From: Woeseiaceae bacterium
GTDB taxonomy: Bacteria > Pseudomonadota > Gammaproteobacteria > Steroidobacterales > Woeseiaceae
Length of the DNA stretch: 10,456 nt
Assembly (NCBI GenBank): GCA_022866645.1
Contig: JALHUQ010000017.1
Coordinates: forward strand, 1 to 10,456
Direction: 5' to 3'
The position numbers and the translations under genes were made by a program. The notes below the pieces were generated by a model. The model saw nothing but the letters and a program-made list of their open reading frames with translations. It ran no database searches and was not told where the DNA came from. Below are positions 1 through 6,340 of this stretch, piece by piece; the first letter of the stretch is position 1; each line of letters begins with the position of its first letter.

Positions 1-1
1 C

Positions 2-589
2 TTTATTCTGATGTTCTGGGCGCTCGCGATCATGGGCTACAAAGCCGTCCAGATCAGCGGCGAACGGCGCTTGCTCGAAGTCGATCTGGTGCCGGTGGCC
101 GAAGGCATGCGAATACTGCCCGAAGATACGCGCGAGTTCGCTCGCCAGGTGCAGGCTTTACCGGAGGACAGACAACAAATGCTGCTGCCAAGAGTATTGC
201 TGAACGCACTGCGTCGTTTCAGCTCTACGCGCAACATCCAGGACGTGGCCAGCAGCACCCATACGATTTGTGAGTCGGAGGCGGAGCGCCTTGAGTCAGA
301 ACTGTCGATGATTCGTTATATTTCCTGGGCAATTCCATCCATCGGATTCATCGGCACGGTGCGCGGTATCGGCGAGGCGCTTGCGCAGGCCGACAAGGCG
401 GTCAAGGGCGACATCGCGGGGGTCACTCAGAGTTTGGGTGTCGCGTTTAACTCGACGTTTATTGCGTTGTTGATCAGCATCTTTTTGATGTTCCTGGTGC
501 ACCAGCTGCAGCTAGTCCAGGAACGGCTGGTTTATGACACCGAATCCTATTGTGACGAAAAGGTCATTCGTCACTTAAAGGCCGACTAG
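2..589 (+). CDS. MotA/TolQ/ExbB proton-channel family protein, 3' part (5' end outside window)
   Basis: The reading frame is open from base 2, so the start lies upstream; 195 residues are visible. The fragment opens in a hydrophobic helix (about bases 2-55). A mostly soluble stretch follows, then two hydrophobic segments. The first (about 318-385) carries the family signature P-x-x-G-x-x-G-T-V-x-G. The second (about 436-500) has polar Ser/Thr residues at its start, as in TolQ/ExbB TM3. Known family members form inner-membrane pentamers around a dimer of an ExbD/TolR/MotB-type subunit and use the proton-motive force. No canonical ExbD or TolR gene follows; two VWA genes downstream carry an ExbD/MotB-like helix and are the likely partners (inference). 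The next gene starts 11 bases after the stop, so an operon is likely. A specific assignment to TolQ, ExbB or MotA is not possible from the fragment. Confidence 0.9.
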   Translation, partial: FILMFWALAIMGYKAVQISGERRLLEVDLVPVAEGMRILPEDTREFARQVQALPEDRQQMLLPRVLLNALRRFSSTRNIQDVASSTHTICESEAERLESELSMIRYISWAIPSIGFIGTVRGIGEALAQADKAVKGDIAGVTQSLGVAFNSTFIALLISIFLMFLVHQLQLVQERLVYDTESYCDEKVIRHLKAD

Positions 590-600
590 GACGAGTCAAG

Positions 601-1965
601 ATGGCATTGCTGGCGGCACATTTGAATGACGCGGGAATTTTGTTCGTCAATGACGAGAAAATTCTGTATCGCGAGCCAGGCTTTGCGTTACTGGAGGATG
701 ATCACCTGACTACCGGCGCCGCGGCGTATGCGAGCGCCAGTTTGAAGCCGCGCAGTATTCAGAATCATTATTGGTCGGAATTGCATACCGAGCCCTTGCC
801 GGACCGGCGCTTCCATCATTTGAGTAGTGCTGATCTGGTCAGTCGCCAGCTGGAGGAGATATGGCGACGCATTTCGAATGACGGCGACGAATTGGCGATT
901 GCTGTACCTGCGTACATGTCAAATGAAAACCTCGGGCTGCTGCTGGGAATCGCCGCGGAACTGAATATTCCTATCGTTGCGATGGTCGACGCTGCAGTTT
1001 GTGCGACGCGCCGTCACTACGAACATGCGGTACCGGCGCACATAGACCTCAGCCTGCATTCCAGTTTGCTGACGCGGCTTTCCCAGGAAGGACAAGTCCA
1101 GCTGGATCGCAGCGTCGTCATCGACGACAACGGTTTATTGCGTCTGTCGGATGCCTGGCTGAGGGTTATTGCTGAAGCCTTTGTGCAGCAGTCGCGCTTC
1201 GATCCCCTGCATACGGCGGAAACGGAGCAAATACTTCGAGATAAAATGCCAGGCTGGCTGAGCGCGGCATCGGCTGCTCAAACGGTTGCAGTCGACGTCG
1301 ACTATCGCGGTATGACGCACCACGCGGAAATTGAGTCTCTCGAACTGGTGGCGGCCGCCGCACCTGTCTATCAAAACATCGTCAGCAACTTGCGCGCTTT
1401 GTACCGGTCTGAGGAGACGCCCGCCATACAATTGACGGATCGCGCCGCAAGCATGCCGGGATTGGCCGAAACGCTGAAGGCCCGCGTTGGCGGAGAAGTG
1501 TTTTTGCTTGAGGCTGGCGCGACTGCTCGTGGTTTGATCAATCGTTGCAAGACTGCGCGACAGAGCGGAGGTCTTACCCTGTCGCGTCACATGCCCTGGG
1601 ACCAATCGCCTGTCATCGTCGTGGCCAAAGATGCGGGTCAAAACGGTGGGCAACCAACGCATCTCCTGCTCGGCCACAACGCCTATAGCCTGCAAGGAAA
1701 ACCACTGGTACTCGGATCCCAGGCTGCGGAGAACGAACGTTGGCTGGATCTGCAACAGGAAATGCCGGGCGTGTCGCGCCGGCATTGTGTGGTCAGTGCA
1801 GACAACGGGCAGTACGTTGTAACGGACCACAGTCGTTACGGAACGTTTTTGAATGGACATCGAATCGACGGTTCGGCTGTGCTGCAAACCGGGGACCTGA
1901 TCCGAATTGGCACGCCCGGATTCGAATTGCGGCTGATTTCCGCGGAGAACCCCGGTGGCTCGTAA
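601..1965 (+). CDS. FHA-domain protein with degenerate actin/Hsp70-like N-terminal body
   Basis: 454 residues, no signal peptide or membrane helix, so probably cytoplasmic. The ATG at 601 follows AGGA at 588-591 with a 9-base gap. The C-terminal part (about residues 364-450) is a forkhead-associated domain: S392-R-R-H395 and S411-R-Y-G-T-F-L-N-G419 match the phosphothreonine-binding loops of the family. The N-terminal part has actin/Hsp70 (ASKHA) traits: an early G-I-L-F-V strand, an IAVPAY strand-helix near residues 97-125 ending in a V-D-A-A-V element like the Hsp70 'NEPTAAA' region, and a D-L-S-L segment near 148 where Hsp70 has its phosphate-2 loop. The glycine-rich nucleotide loops look eroded, so ATP binding is doubtful. 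It sits between the channel subunit and the VWA genes and overlaps the next gene by 11 bases, suggesting translational coupling. Its likely role is an adaptor reading a Thr-phosphorylated partner; no kinase lies in the window. The FHA call is firm, the ASKHA call tentative. Confidence 0.88.
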   Translation: MALLAAHLNDAGILFVNDEKILYREPGFALLEDDHLTTGAAAYASASLKPRSIQNHYWSELHTEPLPDRRFHHLSSADLVSRQLEEIWRRISNDGDELAIAVPAYMSNENLGLLLGIAAELNIPIVAMVDAAVCATRRHYEHAVPAHIDLSLHSSLLTRLSQEGQVQLDRSVVIDDNGLLRLSDAWLRVIAEAFVQQSRFDPLHTAETEQILRDKMPGWLSAASAAQTVAVDVDYRGMTHHAEIESLELVAAAAPVYQNIVSNLRALYRSEETPAIQLTDRAASMPGLAETLKARVGGEVFLLEAGATARGLINRCKTARQSGGLTLSRHMPWDQSPVIVVAKDAGQNGGQPTHLLLGHNAYSLQGKPLVLGSQAAENERWLDLQQEMPGVSRRHCVVSADNGQYVVTDHSRYGTFLNGHRIDGSAVLQTGDLIRIGTPGFELRLISAENPGGS

Positions 1966-3049
1966 ACGGCGCTCGGGCGAAATTTTCAGCATGTCGTTTC
2001 TGGACTGCATGAGCTGTGGTTTTGGTGCGGTCATTCTGTTCTTCATGATCATCAATTCGCGCAACGACATCCCTGACGATCAAACCAAGGCGCTGCAGGC
2101 GGAGACGGACAAGTTAGAGATCGAAGTGCTGGAAGGGCGCAAGAATCTGGCGCTGTCGAGGACCTCGATACAAAAACTGGAGACAGAAGAGGACGAGGCA
2201 AACGACCAGATATCGATAATAAAGGCCCTTATCGCAGAATTGCAGGCCGAGTTGGCGAAATATGACGACGACACGCTGGCCAAGATCCAGGCCATCGAGA
2301 AGTTGCAGGCCGATATCAAGTCGCTGGAAGAAGAGGTCAAACGGCTGCTGGCATTGAAGAAAGAGCAGGATCAGGCAGGCCAGCGCATTCGGTCTTTCAA
2401 GGGCGAGGGCGATCGCCAGTATCTGACGGGACTCAAGCTCGGCGGCGAGCGTACTTTGATCCTGGTCGACCGCTCAGCGAGCATGCTGCACGAGACTATC
2501 GTGAATATTCTTCGTCGCAAGAATCTGCCTGAATCGGAACAATTGTTGTCCAGAAAGTGGCGTCAGGTTGTCGCCAGCGTCGATTGGCTGACGTCCCAAT
2601 TCAGACCGAAGAGTCAGTACCAGATTTACATGTTCAACAATGTGACGGTGCCGGTCATCAAGGGAACCGACGGCCTTTGGCTGGATGCAGACGACAGCGA
2701 CCAGATTAATGACGCTATCAATACCTTGCGAAGAACGGTACCGAAAAACGGCACGAATATGTACTCGGCATTCCAGGTCATTCGCGATATGAGTCCGCGA
2801 CCGGACAACGTCATCTTGTTGGTCGACTCGATGCCGACGATGGATGCTGCGACGTCGACCAAGTCGGTGATTATGGCGGGAGAGCGACTCAATCTGTTCA
2901 GCGCAGCGACACAGTTGGTCCCGAGCGGTATACCTATCAATATCATGCTGTACCCGATGGAGGGCGATGCGCAAGCGGCGGTGTCTTTCTGGGCGCTGGC
3001 ATTACGGACGCGCGGATCATTTATGAGCGTCAGTCACGACTGGCCCTAG
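1955..3049 (+). CDS. Membrane-anchored VWA protein with ExbD/MotB-like N-terminal helix (first paralogue)
   Basis: 364 residues from a GTG start at 1955, preceded by GGAG at 1944-1947. The start is supported by the matching N-terminus of the next gene. Layout: basic N-terminus (MARKRR), one membrane helix about residues 11-33 with Asp17 and Cys18/Cys21, a charged coiled coil about 45-135, and a VWA domain about 165-355. The MIDAS metal site looks complete: D172-x-S-x-S176, T267 in a GTNMYS loop, and D291 after a hydrophobic strand. The basic N-terminus predicts an N-in topology with coiled coil and VWA domain in the periplasm. The S-F-L-D-C segment aligns with the Asp-bearing helix of ExbD/TolR (NVxPxxD) and MotB (xxYADF), so this is probably the partner of the upstream channel subunit (inference). 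VWA domains usually bind protein ligands through the metal. The ligand is unknown. Confidence 0.88.
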   Translation: MARKRRSGEIFSMSFLDCMSCGFGAVILFFMIINSRNDIPDDQTKALQAETDKLEIEVLEGRKNLALSRTSIQKLETEEDEANDQISIIKALIAELQAELAKYDDDTLAKIQAIEKLQADIKSLEEEVKRLLALKKEQDQAGQRIRSFKGEGDRQYLTGLKLGGERTLILVDRSASMLHETIVNILRRKNLPESEQLLSRKWRQVVASVDWLTSQFRPKSQYQIYMFNNVTVPVIKGTDGLWLDADDSDQINDAINTLRRTVPKNGTNMYSAFQVIRDMSPRPDNVILLVDSMPTMDAATSTKSVIMAGERLNLFSAATQLVPSGIPINIMLYPMEGDAQAAVSFWALALRTRGSFMSVSHDWP

Positions 3050-3062
3050 GCGTGCATAGATA

Positions 3063-4055
3063 ATGGCAAAAAGACGTAGAAATATTGAAGCATTCAGCCT
3101 GTCGTTCCTCGACTGCATATGCTGTGGTTTCGGCGCGATCATCCTGTTGCTGGTACTCAGTAAAATCTACGAACCGGTGGTTGTCGAAGAAGCCGCGCAG
3201 GATTTGCAGCAATTGATCGCATTGTTGCAACAGGAGTTGTTCGAAATTCGCGGTACCTCAACCGTACTCGACAGAACACTCCGGGAAGTGAAAGAGGAAA
3301 CGCGTGCGACGAAAGTGCATCTTGGCAAGCTGAAAGGCGACCTAAGCAAGATCGAAGGCCAATACAAAGCGAGCAAGGACAACGAAGACGAGACTATCGA
3401 CATCGGCGAGTTGAGCGCAGCAAGACAGAGTTTGTCCGAAGAACAAAAGCGTCTGCGCCCCTACTACCGGCGGCCCGATGAAGACGCCGTTGCTGGCATT
3501 CCTGTTGATAGCGAGTACATCATATTTGTCATCGATACGTCGGGCAGCATGCTGGACAGAAGCTGGAATCTGGCACAGAGAATGCTGCGTGAAACGCTGA
3601 GCGCTTATCCGAAGGTCAAGGGCATACAAGTCATGAATGATGATGGCTTGTATATGTTCAAAGAATACGCGGCGCGCTGGATGGACGATTCGCCCGGTCG
3701 TCGCCAGGCGATAGTTTCTCGAATGACCTCATGGAACCAGACGAGCGACAGTAATCCGGTCGATGGCATCGAAGCTGCGATTCGCGATTTTCGGGCGGAT
3801 GACAAGAAGATCAGCATCTACGTTTTTGGTGACGACTATCAGGGCGACCGCAGTATTGATGTCGCGATGGCCGCTATCGAGAGACTCAATCGCCCGGGGC
3901 CTGACGGACAACGCATGATCCGAATTCACGGTGTCGGATTCCCAGGTCGCTTTGGTAGCGAATCGGTACCGAGTACCGCTGCCAGTTTCGCAACCTTTAT
4001 GCGTGCGGTGTGTGCGACACACGGTGGTACTTTTGTTGCCCTTAGCGGTGGATAA
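3063..4055 (+). CDS. Membrane-anchored VWA protein with ExbD/MotB-like N-terminal helix (second paralogue)
   Basis: 330 residues, ATG at 3063, 13 bases after the previous stop. The Shine-Dalgarno match is weak (TAGG at 3047-3050), but the N-terminus is collinear with the first paralogue, fixing the start. Layout: basic MAKRRR, membrane helix about residues 11-32 with D17, C18, C20 and C21, a charged coiled coil about 40-125, and a VWA domain about 150-330. MIDAS motif 1 is complete (D158-T-S-G-S162) and an aspartate pair follows a strand at 257-258. Where many VWA domains have Thr-Pro in the second metal loop, this one reads S230-N231-P232-V-D, so the metal-binding Thr may be replaced. Beyond the N-terminal helix it has diverged strongly from its neighbour. 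An old duplication into two different subunits is likelier than a recent copy. It probably pairs with the first paralogue and the upstream channel subunit (inference). Confidence 0.88.
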   Translation: MAKRRRNIEAFSLSFLDCICCGFGAIILLLVLSKIYEPVVVEEAAQDLQQLIALLQQELFEIRGTSTVLDRTLREVKEETRATKVHLGKLKGDLSKIEGQYKASKDNEDETIDIGELSAARQSLSEEQKRLRPYYRRPDEDAVAGIPVDSEYIIFVIDTSGSMLDRSWNLAQRMLRETLSAYPKVKGIQVMNDDGLYMFKEYAARWMDDSPGRRQAIVSRMTSWNQTSDSNPVDGIEAAIRDFRADDKKISIYVFGDDYQGDRSIDVAMAAIERLNRPGPDGQRMIRIHGVGFPGRFGSESVPSTAASFATFMRAVCATHGGTFVALSGG

Positions 4056-4136
4056 GCGTTGCTTGTCATTATTCGTCATAATTGATCGCCACCTTTCCAC
4101 CTTCGAGACCCTTCGCTAACCTTATTGAACGGTGTA

Positions 4137-4186
4137 ATTGATTCCGAAACCGGCCAATGACGGCCATCAATATCGGAGGAATCAAT
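4137..4186 (+). promoter_or_regulatory. Inverted repeat able to mask the ribosome-binding site of the OmpA-like gene
   Basis: A perfect 9-base inverted repeat (ATTGATTCC at 4137-4145, GGAATCAAT at 4178-4186) ends two bases before the ATG at 4188. The right arm covers the last three bases of the Shine-Dalgarno sequence GGAGGA (4175-4180) and the spacer. A small GGCC/GGCC pair (4152-4155, 4162-4165) could nest inside, and TCCGA (4143-4147) can alternatively pair with TCGGA (4173-4177). In RNA any of these would hide the ribosome-binding site. A control role is inferred. Confidence 0.4.
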
Positions 4187-4187
4187 C

Positions 4188-4889
4188 ATGCGTTACACAA
4201 ACATCATTGCCACGGTCGCGGTCCTGGCTCTCGGCACTCAATCGGCGCTGGCTGCCGCATCCAAAGAAGAGAATATCGGCGTCGGAACGGGCGCGATTGT
4301 CGGCGCGTTGGCGGGCGGTCCGGTCGGTCTGGTGATAGGCGCCGCGTTCGGTGCGAAGTTGGGTGACTCGCTCAACAAGAAGTCTGAGCGTATCGATACT
4401 CTGCAAGGCTCGCTGCAGCGTTCAGAGCAGTCCGTATCCATGCTGGAGCGCGATATTGACGAACTGAACGGCGAAGTGCAGCACCTGCAAAGTATCGCGC
4501 GTCCAGAACTGGTCAGTCTCATGCAGGCCGGCATCGACATGGATCTGCTGTTTCGAACGGATGAGTTTGCGTTGACGGATACCACCGGCGACCGCCTGGC
4601 GCAGTTGGCGGCCAGCATTGCCAAGATGCCGGGCGTACAAATCCAGCTGGATGGATTCGCCGATGAACGCGGCGACACGGTCTACAACCATGCGCTGTCG
4701 GAAAAGCGTGTCGAATTCGTGCGCGATCTGTTCATTGCCGCCGGCGTGCATCCCACACGCATCAATTCGTCCGCACACGGTGAATCGGTGGCGCAGTCGC
4801 AAAACCTGGACAGCTATGCATTGGAGCGTCGGGTCAGCGTCAAACTGTTTATTGACAACACGCAGTCGCTGGCGTCGAACCCGCGCTAG
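4188..4889 (+). CDS. Exported OmpA-family protein with glycine zipper (PdsO-like)
   Basis: 233 residues with an excellent Shine-Dalgarno (GGAGGA, 7 bases before the ATG). Layout: signal peptide about 1-22 ending ALA, a Gly/Ala-rich zipper about 31-60 able to insert into or pack against a membrane, a coiled coil about 62-98, and an OmpA C-terminal domain about 105-225. The peptidoglycan-binding pair is present: D159 in the GFAD motif and R174 in LSEKR, with the YN and G-V motifs around them. The order signal peptide, zipper, coiled coil, OmpA domain resembles PdsO, the OmpA-like protein of the proteobacterial dedicated sortase system, but no sortase or sorting target is visible here. It starts 132 bases after the second VWA gene with no terminator between, and ends before a strong terminator. 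It could anchor the upstream complex to the cell wall (inference). Confidence 0.88.
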   Translation: MRYTNIIATVAVLALGTQSALAAASKEENIGVGTGAIVGALAGGPVGLVIGAAFGAKLGDSLNKKSERIDTLQGSLQRSEQSVSMLERDIDELNGEVQHLQSIARPELVSLMQAGIDMDLLFRTDEFALTDTTGDRLAQLAASIAKMPGVQIQLDGFADERGDTVYNHALSEKRVEFVRDLFIAAGVHPTRINSSAHGESVAQSQNLDSYALERRVSVKLFIDNTQSLASNPR

Positions 4890-4927
4890 GCTATTGTCTT
4901 CCCTGTGACTCTCTCGAGTCTCCGCCT

Positions 4928-4960
4928 GGGCCGGCCTGTAATGGGTCGGCCCTTTTTTTT
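4928..4960 (+). terminator. Intrinsic (rho-independent) terminator
   Basis: A 9-bp GC-rich stem (4928-4936 with 4944-4952, one G-T wobble) with a 7-base loop is followed directly by eight T residues (4953-4960). It lies 38 bases after the OmpA-like gene and closes that transcription unit. It also argues against any start for the next gene upstream of 5019, since such a start would place the hairpin inside coding sequence. Confidence 0.9.
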
Positions 4961-5018
4961 GTGGCGGTTTTTTTGCCTGATTGCTAGTGTTGCGGCGTTA
5001 TCGAAACCGGAGCGAACC

Positions 5019-5366
5019 ATGTCGGATGATCTTGCGAATCGTCACTGTAAGCCGTGTGAAGGTGGCGTTGGGCCCTTGTCAGCTGATCAAAGCGCCGATT
5101 TGATTAAGGTACTGCACGCTGACTGGTCGCTTGGCGCCGATGGTTTGGCGATATCCAGAACATTCAATTTTCCTGCGTACAGCCGAAGTTTGGGATTCGC
5201 AAATGCCGTCGCGTGGGTTGCTATCGTCGAGGGCCATCACCCGGAACTGACGGTACGTTATGGGTCCTGCACGGTCAGTTACACGACGCACGCGATCAAT
5301 GGCTTGTCCGATAATGATTTTATTTGTGCCGCCAAGATCGACCGGCTGGCGACAGGCAGCGCATAG
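5019..5366 (+). CDS. phhB: Pterin-4a-carbinolamine dehydratase (4a-hydroxytetrahydrobiopterin dehydratase)
   Basis: 115 residues, the normal size for the family. The ATG at 5019 is preceded by GGAG at 5009-5012. The frame stays open upstream to about 4905, but that extension would cross the terminator. The enzyme dehydrates 4a-hydroxytetrahydropterin, the cofactor product of aromatic amino acid hydroxylases, so that the pterin can be recycled; it acts in the cytosol. The active-site signature is present: H73-H74-P75 in the E-G-H-H-P motif and H91 in T-T-H, with the same 18-residue spacing between the first and third catalytic histidines as in mammalian DCoH, followed by the usual G-L-S-x-x-D segment. 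No phenylalanine hydroxylase gene lies in the window. The last base of its TAG stop is the first base of the next gene's GTG, so the two are probably translationally coupled. Confidence 0.93.
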   Translation: MSDDLANRHCKPCEGGVGPLSADQSADLIKVLHADWSLGADGLAISRTFNFPAYSRSLGFANAVAWVAIVEGHHPELTVRYGSCTVSYTTHAINGLSDNDFICAAKIDRLATGSA

Positions 5367-6340
5367 TGGTCGATGTAACTGACGTCGAAGAAGCGGCGAG
5401 ACGCCTCGATGGAGTCAGCGTTCGTACACCGCTGTTGCAAAATTTTGAGCTTGATCAGATGGCAGGGGGCAAGGTGCTAATCAAGCCCGAGTGTCTGCAG
5501 GTCACCGGATCGTTCAAGATACGCGGCGCTTACAATCGCCTGAGGCAGCTAACGGCCGAACAGGCAAGCAATGGCGTTGTCGCCTGGTCCTCCGGAAATC
5601 ACGCGCAGGGCGTCGCTGCAGCCGGATCGATGCTCGGTATTCGGACGACGATCGTCATGCCCTCGGATGCTCCCAAAGCGAAACTCGAAAACACCAAACG
5701 ATTGGGCGGCGAGGTAATTACCTACGATCGTTACACAGGTGATCGCGAGTCGATCGCAAGGCAGATAGCGGCGGAGCGCAACGCAGCTTTGGTGCCATCC
5801 TATGACCATGAACACATCATCGCGGGTCAAGGCACTGTCGGTCTGGAACTCGCCGAGGATGCGAATAGTCTCGGCATGCCGCCGGACCAGGTACTGATTC
5901 CCTGTGGTGGCGGTGGCTTGTCGTCGGGCTGCGCGTTGGCGATCAAATCCAGACTTCCCGATACGCGCGTCTATGCGGTTGAGCCTGCCGATTTTGACGA
6001 TACAGCCAGATCATTTCAGTGCGGCGAGCGTGTACGGATTGATGATTCGGCGAGGTCGATTTGCGACTCCTTGCAAACGTCGACACCCGGTGCGCTGACC
6101 TTCGATATCAACCGACACCTGCTCAGTGGTGTGCTGACAGTCACCGACGCAGAGGTACGTTCTGCGATTCGGTTTGCATTCCGGAATCTGAAGTTGGTCG
6201 TCGAACCGGGCGGGGCGGTAGCGCTGGCCGCCGTATTGTCCGGCAAGCTGGACACAAAGGGTAAGACCACCGCCATTGTACTAAGTGGCGGCAATATCGA
6301 TCTCGAGTTATTTGCGGAGATTCAGGCGGAGCCGAAATGA
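5366..6340 (+). CDS. Threonine/serine dehydratase family PLP enzyme (fold type II, no ACT domain)
   Basis: 324 residues from the GTG at 5366, which overlaps the previous stop by one base (TAGTG). A TTG at 5324 would extend it by 14 residues into the dehydratase, which seems less likely. Family features appear in order: PLP lysine K51 in GSFKIRGA, the S-S-G-N-H substrate loop just after it, the phosphate-binding glycine loop G181-GGGLSSG, and the S307-G-G-N cofactor-ring motif near the C-terminus. There is no C-terminal ACT domain, so it is not the isoleucine-regulated biosynthetic IlvA. It fits catabolic threonine deaminase, serine racemase or hydroxyaspartate ammonia-lyase, which sequence reading alone cannot separate. 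It deaminates or racemises a hydroxy amino acid in the cytosol. Its last 19 bases overlap the end of the convergent ParA-like gene. Confidence 0.92.
   Translation: MVDVTDVEEAARRLDGVSVRTPLLQNFELDQMAGGKVLIKPECLQVTGSFKIRGAYNRLRQLTAEQASNGVVAWSSGNHAQGVAAAGSMLGIRTTIVMPSDAPKAKLENTKRLGGEVITYDRYTGDRESIARQIAAERNAALVPSYDHEHIIAGQGTVGLELAEDANSLGMPPDQVLIPCGGGGLSSGCALAIKSRLPDTRVYAVEPADFDDTARSFQCGERVRIDDSARSICDSLQTSTPGALTFDINRHLLSGVLTVTDAEVRSAIRFAFRNLKLVVEPGGAVALAAVLSGKLDTKGKTTAIVLSGGNIDLELFAEIQAEPK

Noticed and set aside
1135..2070. A 311-codon minus-strand frame opposite the FHA gene.
   Set aside because: The plus strand encodes recognisable FHA motifs across the same bases; the minus-strand protein is Arg/Gln/His-rich with no motif, a typical shadow.
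4077..4082. CATAAT as a -10 box for the OmpA-like gene.
   Set aside because: No acceptable -35 hexamer lies 16-18 bases upstream, so a separate promoter is not supported.
2..4889. A Zorya anti-phage defence system.
   Set aside because: Zorya has ZorA (channel), ZorB (Asp-helix plus OmpA domain in one protein) and ZorC/ZorD or ZorE. Here the Asp-helix proteins carry VWA domains, the OmpA domain is separate, and no helicase or nuclease is seen. The likeness is kept only as an analogy.
4905..5018. An N-terminal extension of the pterin dehydratase, including a hydrophobic stretch that mimics a signal peptide.
   Set aside because: It would run through a strong intrinsic terminator. The ATG at 5019 has a good ribosome-binding site and gives the normal family length; the enzyme is cytosolic.
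5324..5365. A TTG start giving the PLP enzyme 14 extra residues.
   Set aside because: It would overlap the dehydratase gene deeply. The GTG at 5366 gives the usual length and a classic coupled stop-start.
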